64,000 bases of DNA from Armigeres subalbatus (taxonomy: Eukaryota > Arthropoda > Insecta > Diptera > Culicidae), in NCBI RefSeq assembly GCF_024139115.2, contig NC_085141.1:134911822-134975821 (forward strand). The letters are read 5' to 3'. The notes under the pieces are model-generated. The model had not been told where the DNA came from, searched no databases, and saw only the letters and a list, made by a program, of their open reading frames with translations. Numbering within the stretch: position 1 is the first letter of the stretch; the number at the start of each line of letters is the position of its first letter. Positions 1-11,140 of the stretch are shown piece by piece. The position numbers and the translations under genes were made by a program.

Positions 1-78
1 TAACAAAACGATACTGAGAACCAAAACCATGTGTTTTGAGGAGAAGAATATTTATGAAATATGCAAAAACATCTACTA

Positions 79-149
79 CCTACCGGTGGGAAACGAACCC
101 ACACCTCCAAGTACGCAATACGGGTGCTCTACCACTATGTTACGGTAAA
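79..149 (-). tRNA. Degraded tRNA-Ala(TGC)-like sequence (tRNA pseudogene or SINE head)
   Basis: Read on the minus strand, this folds partly as a tRNA. A 7-bp acceptor stem (TTTACCG with CGGTAGG, two G-U pairs) closes it. The D-loop side carries AGTGGTAGAGC, a good box A. The T-arm is perfect: GTGGG, loop TTCGTTT, CCCAC. Spacing between the arms is canonical and would place anticodon TGC in a 7-nt loop after T33. The D stem does not pair and the anticodon stem pairs at only 3 of 5 positions, so a functional tRNA is unlikely. A tRNA-derived SINE head is an alternative, but no SINE body or tail was recognised. Confidence 0.42.
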
Positions 150-3100
150 CTTAATGCTGCCCTCATTAAGTTACCCTAGCGGTAATGTGATGGATACGGT
201 GCAATTCCCTACGGCAATAAGCAGATCAACTACACTCATCTATTCTCTCTTCTTAAACACGTGCTTTTCGTTTTGGCCCACAGTATCGGAGTGTGATTGT
301 TTTACCAGCCGATGATTGCTATCAATATGCCGTGGTTATACGTTATTGCTAATGTTTATGCCAAAGACAACACATGATTCTTCTCATATGTGATTCTTAA
401 GGATATGGTTATACAAAAGTGGAAGAAATATTTATTTTCATCATAATAATATTTCTTTATTTGTCGGTATGAAACTGATATGCATCACATTTCATCGCAC
501 CAATAAACAGCTAATTAATTAAACATTTATAAAAACACTCTTTCCTCACGAAGATGATCTACCCTACATCTGAAAGATTTTCAGCCAGCATACCCATTGT
601 CCGTCAATCTCACTCTTACCCTTGGAATGCGATAGTCGTAAAAACTCGAAGCGATTAAACGAAAGGAGCCGAAGGCGTACCAAAGATTGAAACAATATCT
701 TTAATCACTCATCTCCGGATCGTCCCCCTTTGCCATATTCATCTGCTCATCCTATCCCATCCCATCGTAAAGCGGCGCACTTGTCTCATACTCGCTGTCG
801 ATGCTTATAATCTCTTTACGGCCAATCTGCACGCCAAATGACGAGTGTGTGTTGCGAGTTAAACACTTTAATCAGGACATCCGAAGACGAAGGCTCTTGC
901 ATTTCACTTGGTCCTCTTGGTGATTGATCGCCACATCTGATCCAACTTCAGGATGCGCGCGGATCTCTCGAGCATTGCTTTCCTTGCACGGAGTGTTCGG
1001 AACCACAATCGATGGGAAAATTATGGTTCATTTTTAGTTCGAGCCTCAGGTAATTCTTCTAAATTTTGTCAGGTAATTATTTCAAGCTTGTGATTTTTGC
1101 TTTATGTTTTCTGGAACTTCATCTGGATTATTCTCACTTGAGGATCTGTGAACGAGATGTGAATGATAATCCTACAAATCTTGACTAATTTGTGCAATAA
1201 GATTCAACAAGTAATAAACGAGATTCATATTGACAAAACATCATAAATGGAGCCTGTCCTAATAGACTCTCATAGTTAATTAAAAAAAACTCTGGTGTTG
1301 AAAATCAAATCGTTGCAACTGTTGATTTTCTTCCTATTTTGTTCAGTAAACAGCGGTTCTCGGCACACCGTACCCGAAGAGAACGACTCTTCGGCGCATT
1401 TCGCACAGCCGTGCCATATTTTGTGTAAAGTCCGGCAATAATCATAAAACGCAACCGTATGATGAGACTTTTGTTTTGAAGCGATATTAAAACTGCTTAT
1501 TATTGGCTTCCAGCAACATACTTGCCAGTTGTTCGCGCAACAAGACAAGCGGCGGCGTCAAATTTCACGCCATGCACTCGACATCGCAACTGACCTCGCG
1601 AAGAATCCATCGTCGGAATGTTCGCCTCGTCGTACCTTAGTCGTCGGTTTGGGAACGAATCACCGCCTGACCCAGGCGCTTCTTCCATTCCTGTTATTAA
1701 TTTCGATCAAATTGCCTACCATCAACGGTCAATCTGAACACTTCTGTGCACTGTTATCAAGCCACATTTCACCTTGCCATAAATGGCCATAAATTACCGG
1801 TGGTCAATTGGGGTCTCCTGTGACATCCTCGGAATCGTCTGCCCGGCCGGGTTTGCCATCGACCATTGAGTACCACTTAAGTTCCCTTCGAGCTCGGCGC
1901 AACCTCAAGTAAGTCATCCGTCATAACGTTAATGAGCGCCGGCATACAACCAACGAGAAGCTGCAGTTGACCTTTCTGTCGTGAGCTCATCCAGCGAGTG
2001 CATCCATTCCGCGGCGGTGAAGATTATCTCCATCCTGTTTTAGCAACTGTGCCGAACTCGACCGCTCTTCCGCCGTGTTGTTGCACTGGCCGGCTTGACC
2101 GTAAAAATGTTTCGTCGTCGCAATCACACACATCAAATCACAGACCGCTTTACGCATGCATGCACTGTGCACCCTTCGAACTTCTCCCACGCACAATGGG
2201 ATCGATGAGCTTTTTCTACTGGTGGAAATGCGCTTCGTAGGTGTAGAATTTCAAATTCCTTAGTCAGTAAATATGCAATACTCCTCGCCTGTACATGACC
2301 TTATTTATGACATCAACTGAAAATGAACCAAATTGGCTCGTGTTTCGAAATGGATCCCTAATTGGAACACTATGATGGCAAGTCAATTACCGAATCGGCT
2401 ACGTCTTTGCAACCAATGTTAACCACTTCAAATCCCATGGTGAACCTCCCCGCTTGAACCTGACCGGAATGCTTCAGTAGCGAGTTGAAACGAGACCTCT
2501 TTCGGCGACGACGACGACGGCGAAGATGTGAACGATGTGCGCACACACGCTCTTTGACTGCCGTTACGCGGATAATTAAATTAACGACAGCGCATCGTCT
2601 GCCATTGGCGAGGATTTTTTTTGTTGCTCTCTGTTTGACTTGTTCATAGTCCGAAACTGGTCAAAGGCACGCATAATAGGCTGCAAATCGGTTTTACCTT
2701 ATATTTTTGCGTAATCTTGGCGACGCTTTTCTTCTGCTGATGGTTACGAGACCCTGTGGGGGTTTTCGGTCATGGTTCCTTCGCTCCGCTCCGCTGTCGG
2801 TTCGGGAACAAGTTGAAGATGATGGGCCCTCGCTGATTGTGCTGCGGTCATTTATATTATTTGCTTATGCATGCTGCGTCGTCAATGCCGGTGTCGGAAT
2901 CGAAGCATCGGACTGTGGTAGGTGAAATTTTAACGACTTTCTGCAGCGTCGATGCATCAAATGTACATGATGGGATGGCAAATTGAACGCACAGGAATGC
3001 AAAATTGTTGTCCACCTGGTGGAATGTGTGCCATTTTTGTCCCTTACCTACTGAAATGCATTTTGCAATCACTTCACGGTGTATGGTTTCCTATTGGCAA

Positions 3101-3177
3101 TTTTTGATTTCAATAAGCAGAAGATTTATCACTGGCAGAGGCACAGGTGGAGCACCACTCGTCGCATGTACGCTATT
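150..3177. other. Intergenic sequence without a recognisable gene
   Basis: Mixed-composition DNA with open frames of at most about 90 codons, none resembling a known protein. A short CGACGACGACGACGG run lies near 2,508. No RNA gene, transposon terminus or tandem array was recognised. Exons of a long-intron gene cannot be excluded. Confidence 0.5.
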
Positions 3178-3190
3178 GTTCTCAAATAGC

Positions 3191-3251
3191 TTTTTTTTTT
3201 TTTGTGTCTTTATTAAGGAGACTTTCAGCCCGAGGCTGGCTCGTCTCCGAC
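3191..3251 (-). mobile_element. ~60-bp hairpin retroposon (subfamily 1), minus strand
   Basis: Sense orientation is minus. A stem GGAGAC/GTCTCC encloses an inner hairpin CAGCC-TCG-GGCTG. It is followed by an AATAAA-containing tail (TTAATAAAGACAC) and an A-run. It is flanked by a direct repeat GTTCTCAAATAGC (3,178-3,190 and 3,252-3,264; 15 bp if the following TT is counted). That is the size expected of target-primed reverse transcription. No internal RNA polymerase III promoter is visible, so the unit may be a 5'-truncated 3' end of a larger LINE or a self-contained miniature element. A second copy is at 10,586-10,648 and a related subfamily lies in the 16-36 kb satellite. Confidence 0.8.
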
Positions 3252-3370
3252 GTTCTCAAATAGCTTGTGTAGCTCATTTTTATTGTCTGAGAAGCAAATT
3301 AAGGATAAAAACGCTATCAAATGGTAAGCATCATTTTCTTAACCTGTCATAAGACAAGTTTAGTACTATT

Positions 3371-3540
3371 ACATTCAATTCCACTACCTTGTAATCCTTA
3401 CTGATTTGTATTTTGACTTCGAGTCGAGCCAAGTATGAGATGCTAGAGAGAGATGGCGTAATAGTTGAGGTCGAAATACCTATCTGTAAGTATTACCTAC
3501 AAGATAGGTAAGGATTACAACATGGTGGAATTAAATATGA
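3371..3540. repeat. Imperfect inverted repeat (~170 bp)
   Basis: The segment around 3,371-3,402 (AATTCCAC...TTGTAATCCTTAC) recurs as its reverse complement around 3,507-3,540, with a few mismatches. The loop contains a second short inverted pair around AGATAGGTA. It could be a small foldback MITE or the ends of a decayed element. No clear TSD was found. Confidence 0.45.
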
Positions 3541-3591
3541 CATTTGAACCAACCAACCCAACCAACGAATGTTAGATTTTCTTCCATACCC

Positions 3592-3712
3592 GTAAGAACA
3601 TATGTACGATCCATACTGGAATATTGTAGCATTGTATAGTCGCCTTACTCAACCACACATGAAGAAAGAATAGAGTCAGTATAAAAAAATTTCTACTAAA
3701 CGCTCTTCAGCG
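3592..3712 (+). pseudogene. LINE reverse-transcriptase C-terminal fragment (dead)
   Basis: Forward translation gives a recognisable non-LTR retrotransposon signature: Y-V-R-S-I-L-E-Y-C-S-I-V, then a stop where Trp is expected, then S-P-Y-S-T-T-H-E-E-R-I-E-S-V. After that come another stop and a one-base slip in an A-run, beyond which F-L-L-N-A-L-Q resumes in a new frame. This block lies just after the RT domain in Jockey/CR1-type ORF2 proteins, where it reads as the R-S-x-L-E-Y ... V-W-S-P-Y region. Only about 40 codons survive. Clade assignment is not possible from this much sequence. Confidence 0.65.
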
Positions 3713-3929
3713 ATGCCAGATCTACGGAATTGGGTGCTTTCTACGGATCTACGGATCCGTAGATAAAAACTACGGAAATTTGAAAATTTCTGCGAAATCT
3801 ACGGGTTTTTTTTTACTACCACTCTTTTAGTTTCAATTGATTTGGTTTCAAATTTAGTTCAGGTTGAGTAAACAATATATAAGTTCCTGATATATGGGTT
3901 TCTATTCAGAGGGAAAGACCGTTACAAAT

Positions 3930-4290
3930 ACGCCACGAAGATCTGACGAAAAGAGGTCGAGTCATGGAGTAGAAGCATAAGTACTAGCACTGGCGCTGTA
4001 GTCATTTAAGTAATTTTGCCAAATTATGCTCCAACAGGCTTCAATTGGCCATAATTTATGCATCATGTTGTAGTGCATGTTTAATTCCATCACCAAACTC
4101 GGTTTGACACTTGTACTACCGGTACTTTGGCTGCCAGGACAAAGTAACCTAGATGTTAGTCACACGAACAGGAACGACATTAGCAATCTTATACTTTTGA
4201 ACTAGTCATAGCTAGCTCCTCACCAATTGACACGCTGAGATGTTAATGTACAATCACAGGCTGAAAGTGACTTACTCAAACCCCACATTC
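3930..4290. repeat. Dispersed repeat, longer copy (partner at 8,822-8,936)
   Basis: The blocks 3,930-3,966 (CGCCACGAAGATCTGACG...) and about 4,211-4,290 (CTCACCAATTGACACG...AAACCCCACA) both recur with few changes at 8,822-8,936, where they are directly joined. This copy has about 240 extra bases between them. It is an unclassified interspersed repeat; no TIR or poly(A) tail was identified. Confidence 0.6.
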
Positions 4291-4687
4291 CCCTTCATCC
4301 CTCATTAAAAAGGTAAAAAAAAACGTGTAGCATAGGACGCAATTATTTTAAGTTATTTGCGCTAGATAAAGATGAACATTGATCATGTTTCATTCGAGAA
4401 AACAATTAATTCCTTTGAAAAATGAGCTCCAACATAAATTTTGTCTTAACATCGTGGTTTTCAATCACAAAACCACGATATGGAAATCAATAGATTGTAT
4501 CGTTTAAATGTTATTGATATTGATCTCTCAAGGAACATATAGATTGCAACAATAATCTAAATATCTTATTCCATCTATTAAATCCAACTATCATATAGTA
4601 ACACCATCAGGCTGACTTTCAACATATCGATGATGAACTTCCGAACAACGACCTAGAAAATTATATTTATTTAAAACTAGCAAAAGT

Positions 4688-4705
4688 ACCCGGCTTCGCC
4701 CGGGT
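4688..4705. repeat. GC-rich hairpin CCCGG-CTTCGC-CCGGG
   Basis: A compact perfect hairpin in the context AGTACCCGGCTTCGCCCGGG. Similar short hairpins recur in many insect genomes next to retroposon ends. Here it lies just outside the RTE fragment at 4,830-5,080. Its role is not established. Confidence 0.4.
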
Positions 4706-4829
4706 TGCAAATGTCATATACTCGACTATTTGCAGCCCCCCTCTAGATTAATTTCCATGTAGTTGTTTTGTTTTCCTCTCCAGCTAACTAAAACTGTATT
4801 CTAATGATTTTTAAATTTTCCCCATTAAG

Positions 4830-5080
4830 TTTGACGCAACAATACACGGTTCGAGGCTGCATCTCTCCATCCTCGAATGCGCCCCACGCTCGCCAAGTCA
4901 CCATCTTTGTCGGGTTGCTGTCCAACATTCTTGCAACATGCCCTGCCCATCGTACCCTTCCGGCTTTAGCTCCCTTCTGGATACTGGGTTCGCAATAGAG
5001 CTGGGCGAGCTCGTGGTTCATCCTTCGCTGCAACACACCGTCTTCTTTCACCCCTCCAAAGATGGTCAAAGGTGTCTCGA
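4830..5080 (-). pseudogene. RTE-type LINE 3' fragment, minus strand
   Basis: Minus-strand translation matches the C-terminal part of the RTE element at 25,928-29,289. The shared stretch runs from I-F-G-G-V-x-E-D-G-V through R-R-M-N-H-E-L-A-Q-L-Y to G-R-V-R-W-A-G-H-V-A-R-M. The fragment then lacks about 75-80 bp corresponding to about 29,092-29,167 in the longer copy. It resumes with the ACTTGGCGAGCG stretch in another frame. It starts abruptly and has no intact RT domain, so it is a dead, internally deleted remnant. Confidence 0.85.
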
Positions 5081-5087
5081 ATCCATT

Positions 5088-5230
5088 TTCCAGCGGACTT
5101 TCATACGCGAATTGTAATTTTCCAAACCACAACCATTTTTCCCGCGATCTTCCAGACACGCTTTGTGATTTTCCAAACCACAATACGTTTGCCAGCGGTC
5201 GTCCCGACGCGCTTTGTGATTTTTCCAGGG
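5088..5230. repeat. ~50-bp tandem repeat, three units
   Basis: Three diverged units share CCAGCGG, then CAGACGCGCTTTGTGATTTT, then CCAAACCACAA. A partial unit (TTTTCAAACCAC) occurs at 5,570-5,583 and more units at 8,573-8,660. The compound satellite at 5,584-8,572 is therefore flanked on both sides by the same repeat, as if it had been inserted into or exchanged within it. Confidence 0.65.
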
Positions 5231-5583
5231 GGAGAAGGTGGAGCACTGAATCCCTACCCCGACATGTGCTGGTTCTAAAATGTAAGCAACAGTGTTAATT
5301 CTCTACCACCTTTTTGTTATGGCGAGGGAATTTTTATGCACACTTTTGTTTTCGATATTTTATCAAAATGGAATACTCAATCATGTAGCAATATAACGAT
5401 GTGGTATGCTTGAGACTTGATTAAAGGGACTCGAAAAATAATTTATTTGCAGTAATTAATCGAATATAAAAATGTTTTCATTAACGATTGCGCCCTAACA
5501 GTGGTTCTAAGCTTCGATGCAGAGTACACGAGCTTTGTTCGCCAGTGACAAACGTATGAGGCCCTTGGATTTTTCAAACCACG

Positions 5584-8572
5584 GGAATCTGTGTCAAAAG
5601 GTCGAAGGTGAAAAGGTCGAAGGTCAAAAGGTCGAAGGTCAAAAGGTCGAAAGGACAAAAGGTCGAAGGGTCAAAAGGTCGAAAGGACAAAAGGTCAAAT
5701 GGAAAAAAAGTCGAAGGGTCGAAAGGTCGAATATGTGTCATAACGTCGAAGGAAAAAAGGTCGAGGGACAAAAGGTCGAAAGAACAAAAAGACAAGAAAT
5801 GAGATGGGAGTTGTGAATAGTGACAAGTGAGATGCAAGATGGAAATAGTGAGCATAGATAAATGAGAAGTAAAAAGTGAAGAGTGAGAAGTAGAAAGGAA
5901 GAAATAAGAAGTAAAAAGTGACAAGTGTGAAATGTGATGTGACAAGTAAGGAATGGAGAAGTAAGAAGTGAGATGTAAAAGAAAGAAAAAATTAAACGGT
6001 TGTAGGACAAAAGGTCGAAGGTCAAAAGGTCGAAGGACAAAAGGTCGAAGGTCAAAAGGTCGGAAGGACAAAAGGTCGAAGGGTCAAAAGGTCGAAGGGA
6101 CAAAAGGTCGAAACAAAAAAACTGCGTCAAAAGGTCGAAGGACAAAAGGTCGAAATGAAGAAAGAGCCTACTTTTTTCTTCCTTCTTTATTATTTTGTCT
6201 CCCTTTTAACCTCTATTTTATTTCTTCTTTCTTTTTCTTTCTTCCTTCTCACTTCATATGCTTCTTTCCTTCCATTCTTCTTCCTTCTTTCTTCCTTCTT
6301 ACTTCTTTCTTCCTTCTATATTTCATCTTCCTTATATCGAACTTCTTTCTTTTCTCTTTCTTCCTTCTTCCTCCCTTCTATCTCTCTTTTTTCAGTTTTT
6401 CAGGAAATAGTTTTTTCTTTCTTCTTTCTTCTCTCTTTCTTCACTCTTTTAGCATTCTTTCTTTCTTCCGTCTTTCTTCCTTCTTTCTTCTTTCTTCCTT
6501 CGTTTTTCATTTTTTCTTCCTTCTTTCTTTCTTGTTTTTTCTTCTTTTTTCCTTCTTTCTTCCTTTTTTCTTCCTTTTTTATTTCCCCCATTTTTCTTTC
6601 GTCTTTCCTTGTTATTTGCTTCTTCTGTCTACCTTCTTTTATTGTTTCATTGTTTCTTCCTTCCTTGTTCCTTCCTTCTTCCTTCCTTGTTCCTTCCTTC
6701 TTCCTTCCTTCTAACTTCTTTCTTCATTCTCTTCATTCTTCCTTCCTTCTTTTTTTCTTCTTCTTTTCTTCCGCCTTTTTTATTTTCGTTTTTTTTTTCT
6801 ACCTTCTTTCTTACTTATTTCTTTCTTCCGTCTTTCCTCATCTTTCTTCCTCCGTTTTCCTTCTTACTTCTTTTTTCCGTATTATTTCCCCTTTTCTTCC
6901 TTCTTTCTTCTCTCTTCCTTCATTCTTTCTCTATTCTTTCTTTCTTTCTTCTTGTTTCCTTTCTTTCTGCTTGTTTTTTTTCTTTTCTTTTCTTCATTCA
7001 TTCATTCTTTTTTGCTTCTCTCTTTCTTTTTTCTTCTTCCATCCTTCTTTTTTCCTTCTTCTTTTCTTCCTACTTTCTTCTTCCTTTCTTCCTTCTTCCT
7101 TTCTTCTTTTTCCCCCTTTTCTTTCTTCTTTCTTCTTTGTTTTTCATTTCTTTTCTATTTTTCCATTCCCTGTTACTTTGTTCTTTCTTTTTTTTACATC
7201 CTTGGGTCTTCTTTCTTTCTCCGTCCTTATTTTTTCATTCTTCTTTCTTTCTTTTTTGTTCTTTTCCTTCCTCTGTTCTTATTCATTCTTCTTTCTTCTT
7301 TCTTACCGTATATTTTTCCTCCCTCCTTCTTTCTACCTTTTCACTTCTCATTTTTATCACTCCTTATATCACATTTCTCACTTGTCACTTTCTGCTTCTC
7401 ATTTCTTCCTTTTTACTTCTCACTAGGCACTTCTCACTTCTCAATACTCACTATTCACTATTCACTTTTCACTTCTCACTACTCACTTCTCACTTATCAC
7501 TTCTCATTTCTCTCTTATCAATTCTCACTTCTCATTTTTCACTTCTCATTTACCTATGCTCATTACTCATTACCTTTTGACCTTCGACCTTTTGACACAG
7601 ATTCGATTTAACATATACAGTAAGAAAGAGAAAAGAAGAAAGAAAAAAAACAGAAGAGGAAAAATAATAAAGAAAGAAAGAAGAAGGAAGATGAAAGAAG
7701 GAAGAAAAAAGGAAAATAGAAGAAGGGAGAAAAAAGGAAGAAAAAAGAAGAAGAGAAGGCACAATGAAGCAAAACAAAAGAAAGAAAGAGGAAGCAAGTA
7801 ACAGGAAAAGAGAAGAAAGATGGAAGAAATTATTAACAAAGAAGAGATAAATAAGGAAGAAAGAAGAATTAAAGAAGAAAGATGGAAGAAATAAGGAACA
7901 AAGAAAAGAGAAATAAGAAAGAAAAAAGAAAGAAAGAAGGATGAAAGAAGGAAGAAAGGAAGAAAGAAGGGTGAAAGAATTAAGAAAGAAGAAAAGAAGG
8001 AAGAAGGAAAAAAGAAAGTAGGAAGCAAACAGGGAACAAGAAGGAAGAAGAAAGAAAGAAAAGGGAAAGAGAGATGGAATAAAGAAGGTAGAAAGGAGAA
8101 AAAAAAGAAAGAAAATAAGAAAGTAAGAAAAAAGAAGGAAGACAGAAGAAGGAAGGAAGAAAGGAGGAAAAAGAAGAATGGAAGAAGAAAAAACAAAGGA
8201 AGAGAGAAGCAAAAAAGAAGGATTCAAGAAGGAAAAAAAGGAAGACAGTGAAAAGAAAAGAGGAAGAAGAACTGGAAACAAAAAGGAAGAAAAAAGGAGG
8301 GAGAGAGAAAGAAAAAAGAGAGAAGAAATAAGGAAGAAAGAAGGAAAAAAGAAGAAAGAAAGAAGAAAGCAAGTAGGAAGAAAGAAGTAAAAAAAGAAGG
8401 AAGAATAAAGGTGGAAAGAAGGAATACAGATGAAGGAAAGAAGGAAAAAAAAGTAAAAAGAAAGAAGTTAGAAATAAAGAAGATGAAATATGGAAGGAAG
8501 AAGGAAGAAAAAATTAAGAAAAAAAGAAATGAGGAAACTTTTTGACCTTCGACCTTTTGTCCTACAACCTTC
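5584..8572. repeat. Compound short-satellite block with X-Y-X'-Y' inverted layout
   Basis: X is 5,584-5,993: an AAAAGGTCGAAGG-type array, then a GTGAGAAGT array. Y is 5,994-7,335: a GGTTGTAGGACAAAAGGTCG start, then ~1.2 kb of almost pure pyrimidine (TTCTTTCTTCC-like). X' is 7,336-7,608: CTCACTTC array, then GACCTTCGACCTTTTGACAC. Y' is 7,609-8,572: ~0.9 kb of polypurine ending GACCTTCGACCTTTTGTCC-TACAACC. The two distinct ends, TCTGTGTCAAAAGG and GGTTGTAGGACAAAAGG, each occur once per orientation. The long serine/phenylalanine/leucine-rich frames inside are compositional artefacts. Confidence 0.75.
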
Positions 8573-8660
8573 AGCGGACGTACAAATCACAACCCGTATT
8601 CCAGCGGTCTTCCAGACGCGCTTTGTGGTAATACAAACCACCTTACCTTGTGATTTTTTT
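8573..8660. repeat. ~50-bp tandem repeat, right flank of the compound satellite
   Basis: Contains CAGCGGACGTACAAATCACAA, then CCAGCGGTCTTCCAGACGCG and TTTGTGGTAATACAAACCAC. These are diverged units of the repeat at 5,088-5,230. Confidence 0.55.
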
Positions 8661-8821
8661 CAAACCATGAAATATTTTAATAGTTAGCACAACTGAATAC
8701 ATCTCACCTTTTGAAATCAGCGCCAGGATCCAAAAAGTAACCTGGCAGGATCCCCAAAATGTGTGTTTCCAAATGGCCGCAGCGTAATGTGATGACAGCA
8801 GCTCTCCGTGGGTGCGTGTGG

Positions 8822-8936
8822 ACGCCACGAAGATCTGACGAGAAGAGGTCGAGTCATGACTTGCTGCTCACCAATTGACACGTTGAAATGTTGATGTATA
8901 ATCACACGCTGAAAGTAACTTACTTAAACCCCACAA
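8822..8936. repeat. Dispersed repeat, short copy (partner at 3,930-4,290)
   Basis: Near-identical to the two ends of the longer copy, joined without its ~240-bp middle. The middle is therefore either an insertion there or a deletion here. Confidence 0.6.
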
Positions 8937-9407
8937 TTTTCATCAAGTAAAAAATATCAAGGTTATTTAAGTTTCTCCAGGAATTACTCTGCAAGCAAAT
9001 ATATTCTATTACCAATATAGTCCACTTCAAGAATCTCCATATATTGGGCAACGGACAGCACAATCACACCATCTTGCGCAAGATCTTGCGTCACAAAAGT
9101 CAACTAACGTCTGAAAACGATAGCCAAGGGGTGTGATAAATTACAATAATTTGAAATCTTTCAGAAAATTTGAATTACATTTTTCAAAACTTTATTTTCA
9201 AGCTCAGATATCAAAATGGAATCATTAAACAATTTCTAGCAAATCATTTAGACATGACATACTGCATATTGCATCATAATTTCGAACACCCCTCGACATG
9301 TCTTTTCACTACAATGCTTGCCCTTTGTGCCAACGTGGCGCTACTGTGCTGTCTTTCGAAATCAACCAGAGTGGACTATATTGTTAATATAATATATTTG
9401 CTGCAAG
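8937..9407. other. Unique AT-rich sequence, no gene seen
   Basis: No convincing frame, repeat or transposon terminus was recognised. A 106-codon frame at 9,170-9,490 runs into the following satellite and resembles no known protein. Confidence 0.4.
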
Positions 9408-10558
9408 TCTCCCCGCAAGTTCTTCCAGGAAATTATTCAGAAATCTCTCCAAGAATAACTCCGCAAATTCCTCCAGCAATTCCTTCATAAAATCCTACTA
9501 GAGTTTCTCCGAAACGACCTGTTGGAGGTTCCTCCAGGAACTCCTCCAAAAGTTCATCACCCGAAGGTTTTTCCAGGAATTCATCCGTAACTTCTTTCCG
9601 AAAATGCTCCGTAATTTCTTTCACTAATTTATATGTTAGTTCCTTTAGGAATTATTCCGAAAGTTTTTCAGAGAGTTTTCCAAGATTTCTCAAGTTCCCC
9701 CAGTGAATCCTCCGCATGTTCCTCCAGGAATTCCTACAGAAGTTCTTCCAGGAATTCCTCCCGAAGTTTCTCCAGGAATGCCTCCACAAGCTTCCCCAAG
9801 AATTCCTCCGAAAACTTCCCCAGGAATTCCTCAGCAATTTTCTCCAGAATTTCTTCCGGAAGTTCCTCCAGGAATTTTTCCGCAATTTTCCCCCACATTT
9901 CCTCCGAAAGCTTCTGTAGGAATTCCTCTGAAAGTTACTCCAGGAATGCCTCCAGAAGTTCCTCCAGGAATTCCTCCGGAAGTTCCTCCAGGAATCCCTC
10001 CGGAAGTTCCTCCAGGAATTCCTTCGGAAGTTTCTCCAGGATTTCTTCCGGTAAATTCTTTAAAAGATTTTGCGGGAGCTCCTTCAGGAATTTCTTCGGA
10101 AGTTCCAGTAAATTTTTTTTCGAAAATTCCTCCAGGAATTCCTTCAGTAGCTTCAGTAGGAATCCTTCTGGAAACTCCACCAGGAATTCCTCGTTCAGAT
10201 TCTCCAGGAATATATTTGGAGGTTCCTCACGGAATTCCTTCGAAAGTTCCTTTTTAGAAAGCCTTCGGAAGTTGCTCCAGAAATTGCTTCGGAAGTCCGT
10301 CCATAAGTTGCTTCAGAAGTTTCTCCAGGATCTCCAATGGAAGTACTTCCAGAAATTCCTCCGGAAGTTTCGAAGTTCCTCTAGGAGTTCCTTCAGAAGC
10401 TCCTCCAGGAATTCTGTTGAAAGCTCTTCCCTGACTCCTCCGAAAGTTCCTTCAGAATTTTCCTTAGAAATTCCATTGGAAGCTTCCTTACAGTTTCCCA
10501 TGGAAGTGCCTAATAATTTTGCATGGAAGTTACACTCAATTTTCCGTGGAAAAATTTA
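9408..10558. repeat. Degenerate 24-bp satellite (CCTCCAGGAATTCCTCCGGA type)
   Basis: Imperfect tandem units built from GTTCCTCCAGGAATTC and CTCCGGAA. Because the period is a multiple of three and lacks stop triplets, several frames stay open: a P-P-G-I-P-P-E-V-type repeat at 9,703-10,257 and a serine-rich frame at 9,633-10,559. No conserved start, signal peptide or unique domain supports a real protein. The same family returns at 49,917-51,868 and 57,277-60,632. Confidence 0.8.
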
Positions 10559-10585
10559 AGCAGATTCCAATAGAACTTCCTTGCA

Positions 10586-10648
10586 TGGAGACGAGCCAGC
10601 CTCGGGCTAAAAGTCTCCCTAATAAAAAAAAACTAAAAAATAAAAAAT
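10586..10648 (+). mobile_element. ~60-bp hairpin retroposon (subfamily 1), plus strand
   Basis: GGAGAC ... GTCTCC stem, inner AGCC-TCG-GGCT hairpin, then CTAATAAA and a long A-rich tail. Flanked by the 9-bp direct repeat TTCCTTGCA (10,577-10,585 and 10,649-10,657). It is the same unit as 3,191-3,251 in the opposite orientation and at an unrelated target, inserted between two satellite blocks. Confidence 0.78.
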
Positions 10649-10657
10649 TTCCTTGCA

Positions 10658-11140
10658 ATTTCCTTTAAAATTATTTTCAATTTCCTTTGGAAATCGCTTC
10701 AAATTCTCCATGTCAATTCTTATAATTTCCCATATAAATTTTCAAAGAAAATTCCCAGAATTGTAAATTGTGGAAATTCCTAACAATTTCCCACAGAAAT
10801 TCCTCGCACTTTTCCATTGAAATACTGAACAGTTTCCATTGTTAATTCCATAGAAACTCCCCATAATTATCCATAGAAATGCCTAATAGTTTTCCGTGGA
10901 ACTACTTTGCAAATTCTCGTAGAAATCACTAACAGTTTCCCATGGAAATTCCTCACAATTTCCCAGGGCAATTCTTAACATTTTCCAATAGAAATTCCTT
11001 ACAGTTTCTCATGACTATTTCTAACATTTTTTTAAATTCATTACAGTTTTCCAAGGAAATTCCTAAATTCATATAGAAATTTCTTACAATACCTTTTGGA
11101 TATTCCTTACAATTCCCCATTGAATTTCCTTACAATAGCA
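10658..11140. repeat. Degenerate ~30-bp tandem repeat (TTTCCCATGGAAATTCCTAA type)
   Basis: Loosely periodic variants of CAATTTCCCA-AGAAATTCCT recur roughly every 30 bp. It shares the GAAATTCC/GGAAATT core with the preceding satellite and is probably an older, more diverged relative. Confidence 0.5.

Noticed and set aside
6155..8372. Long Ser/Phe/Leu-rich and Lys/Glu-rich frames
   Set aside because: They lie in polypyrimidine and polypurine tracts where stops are rare by composition.
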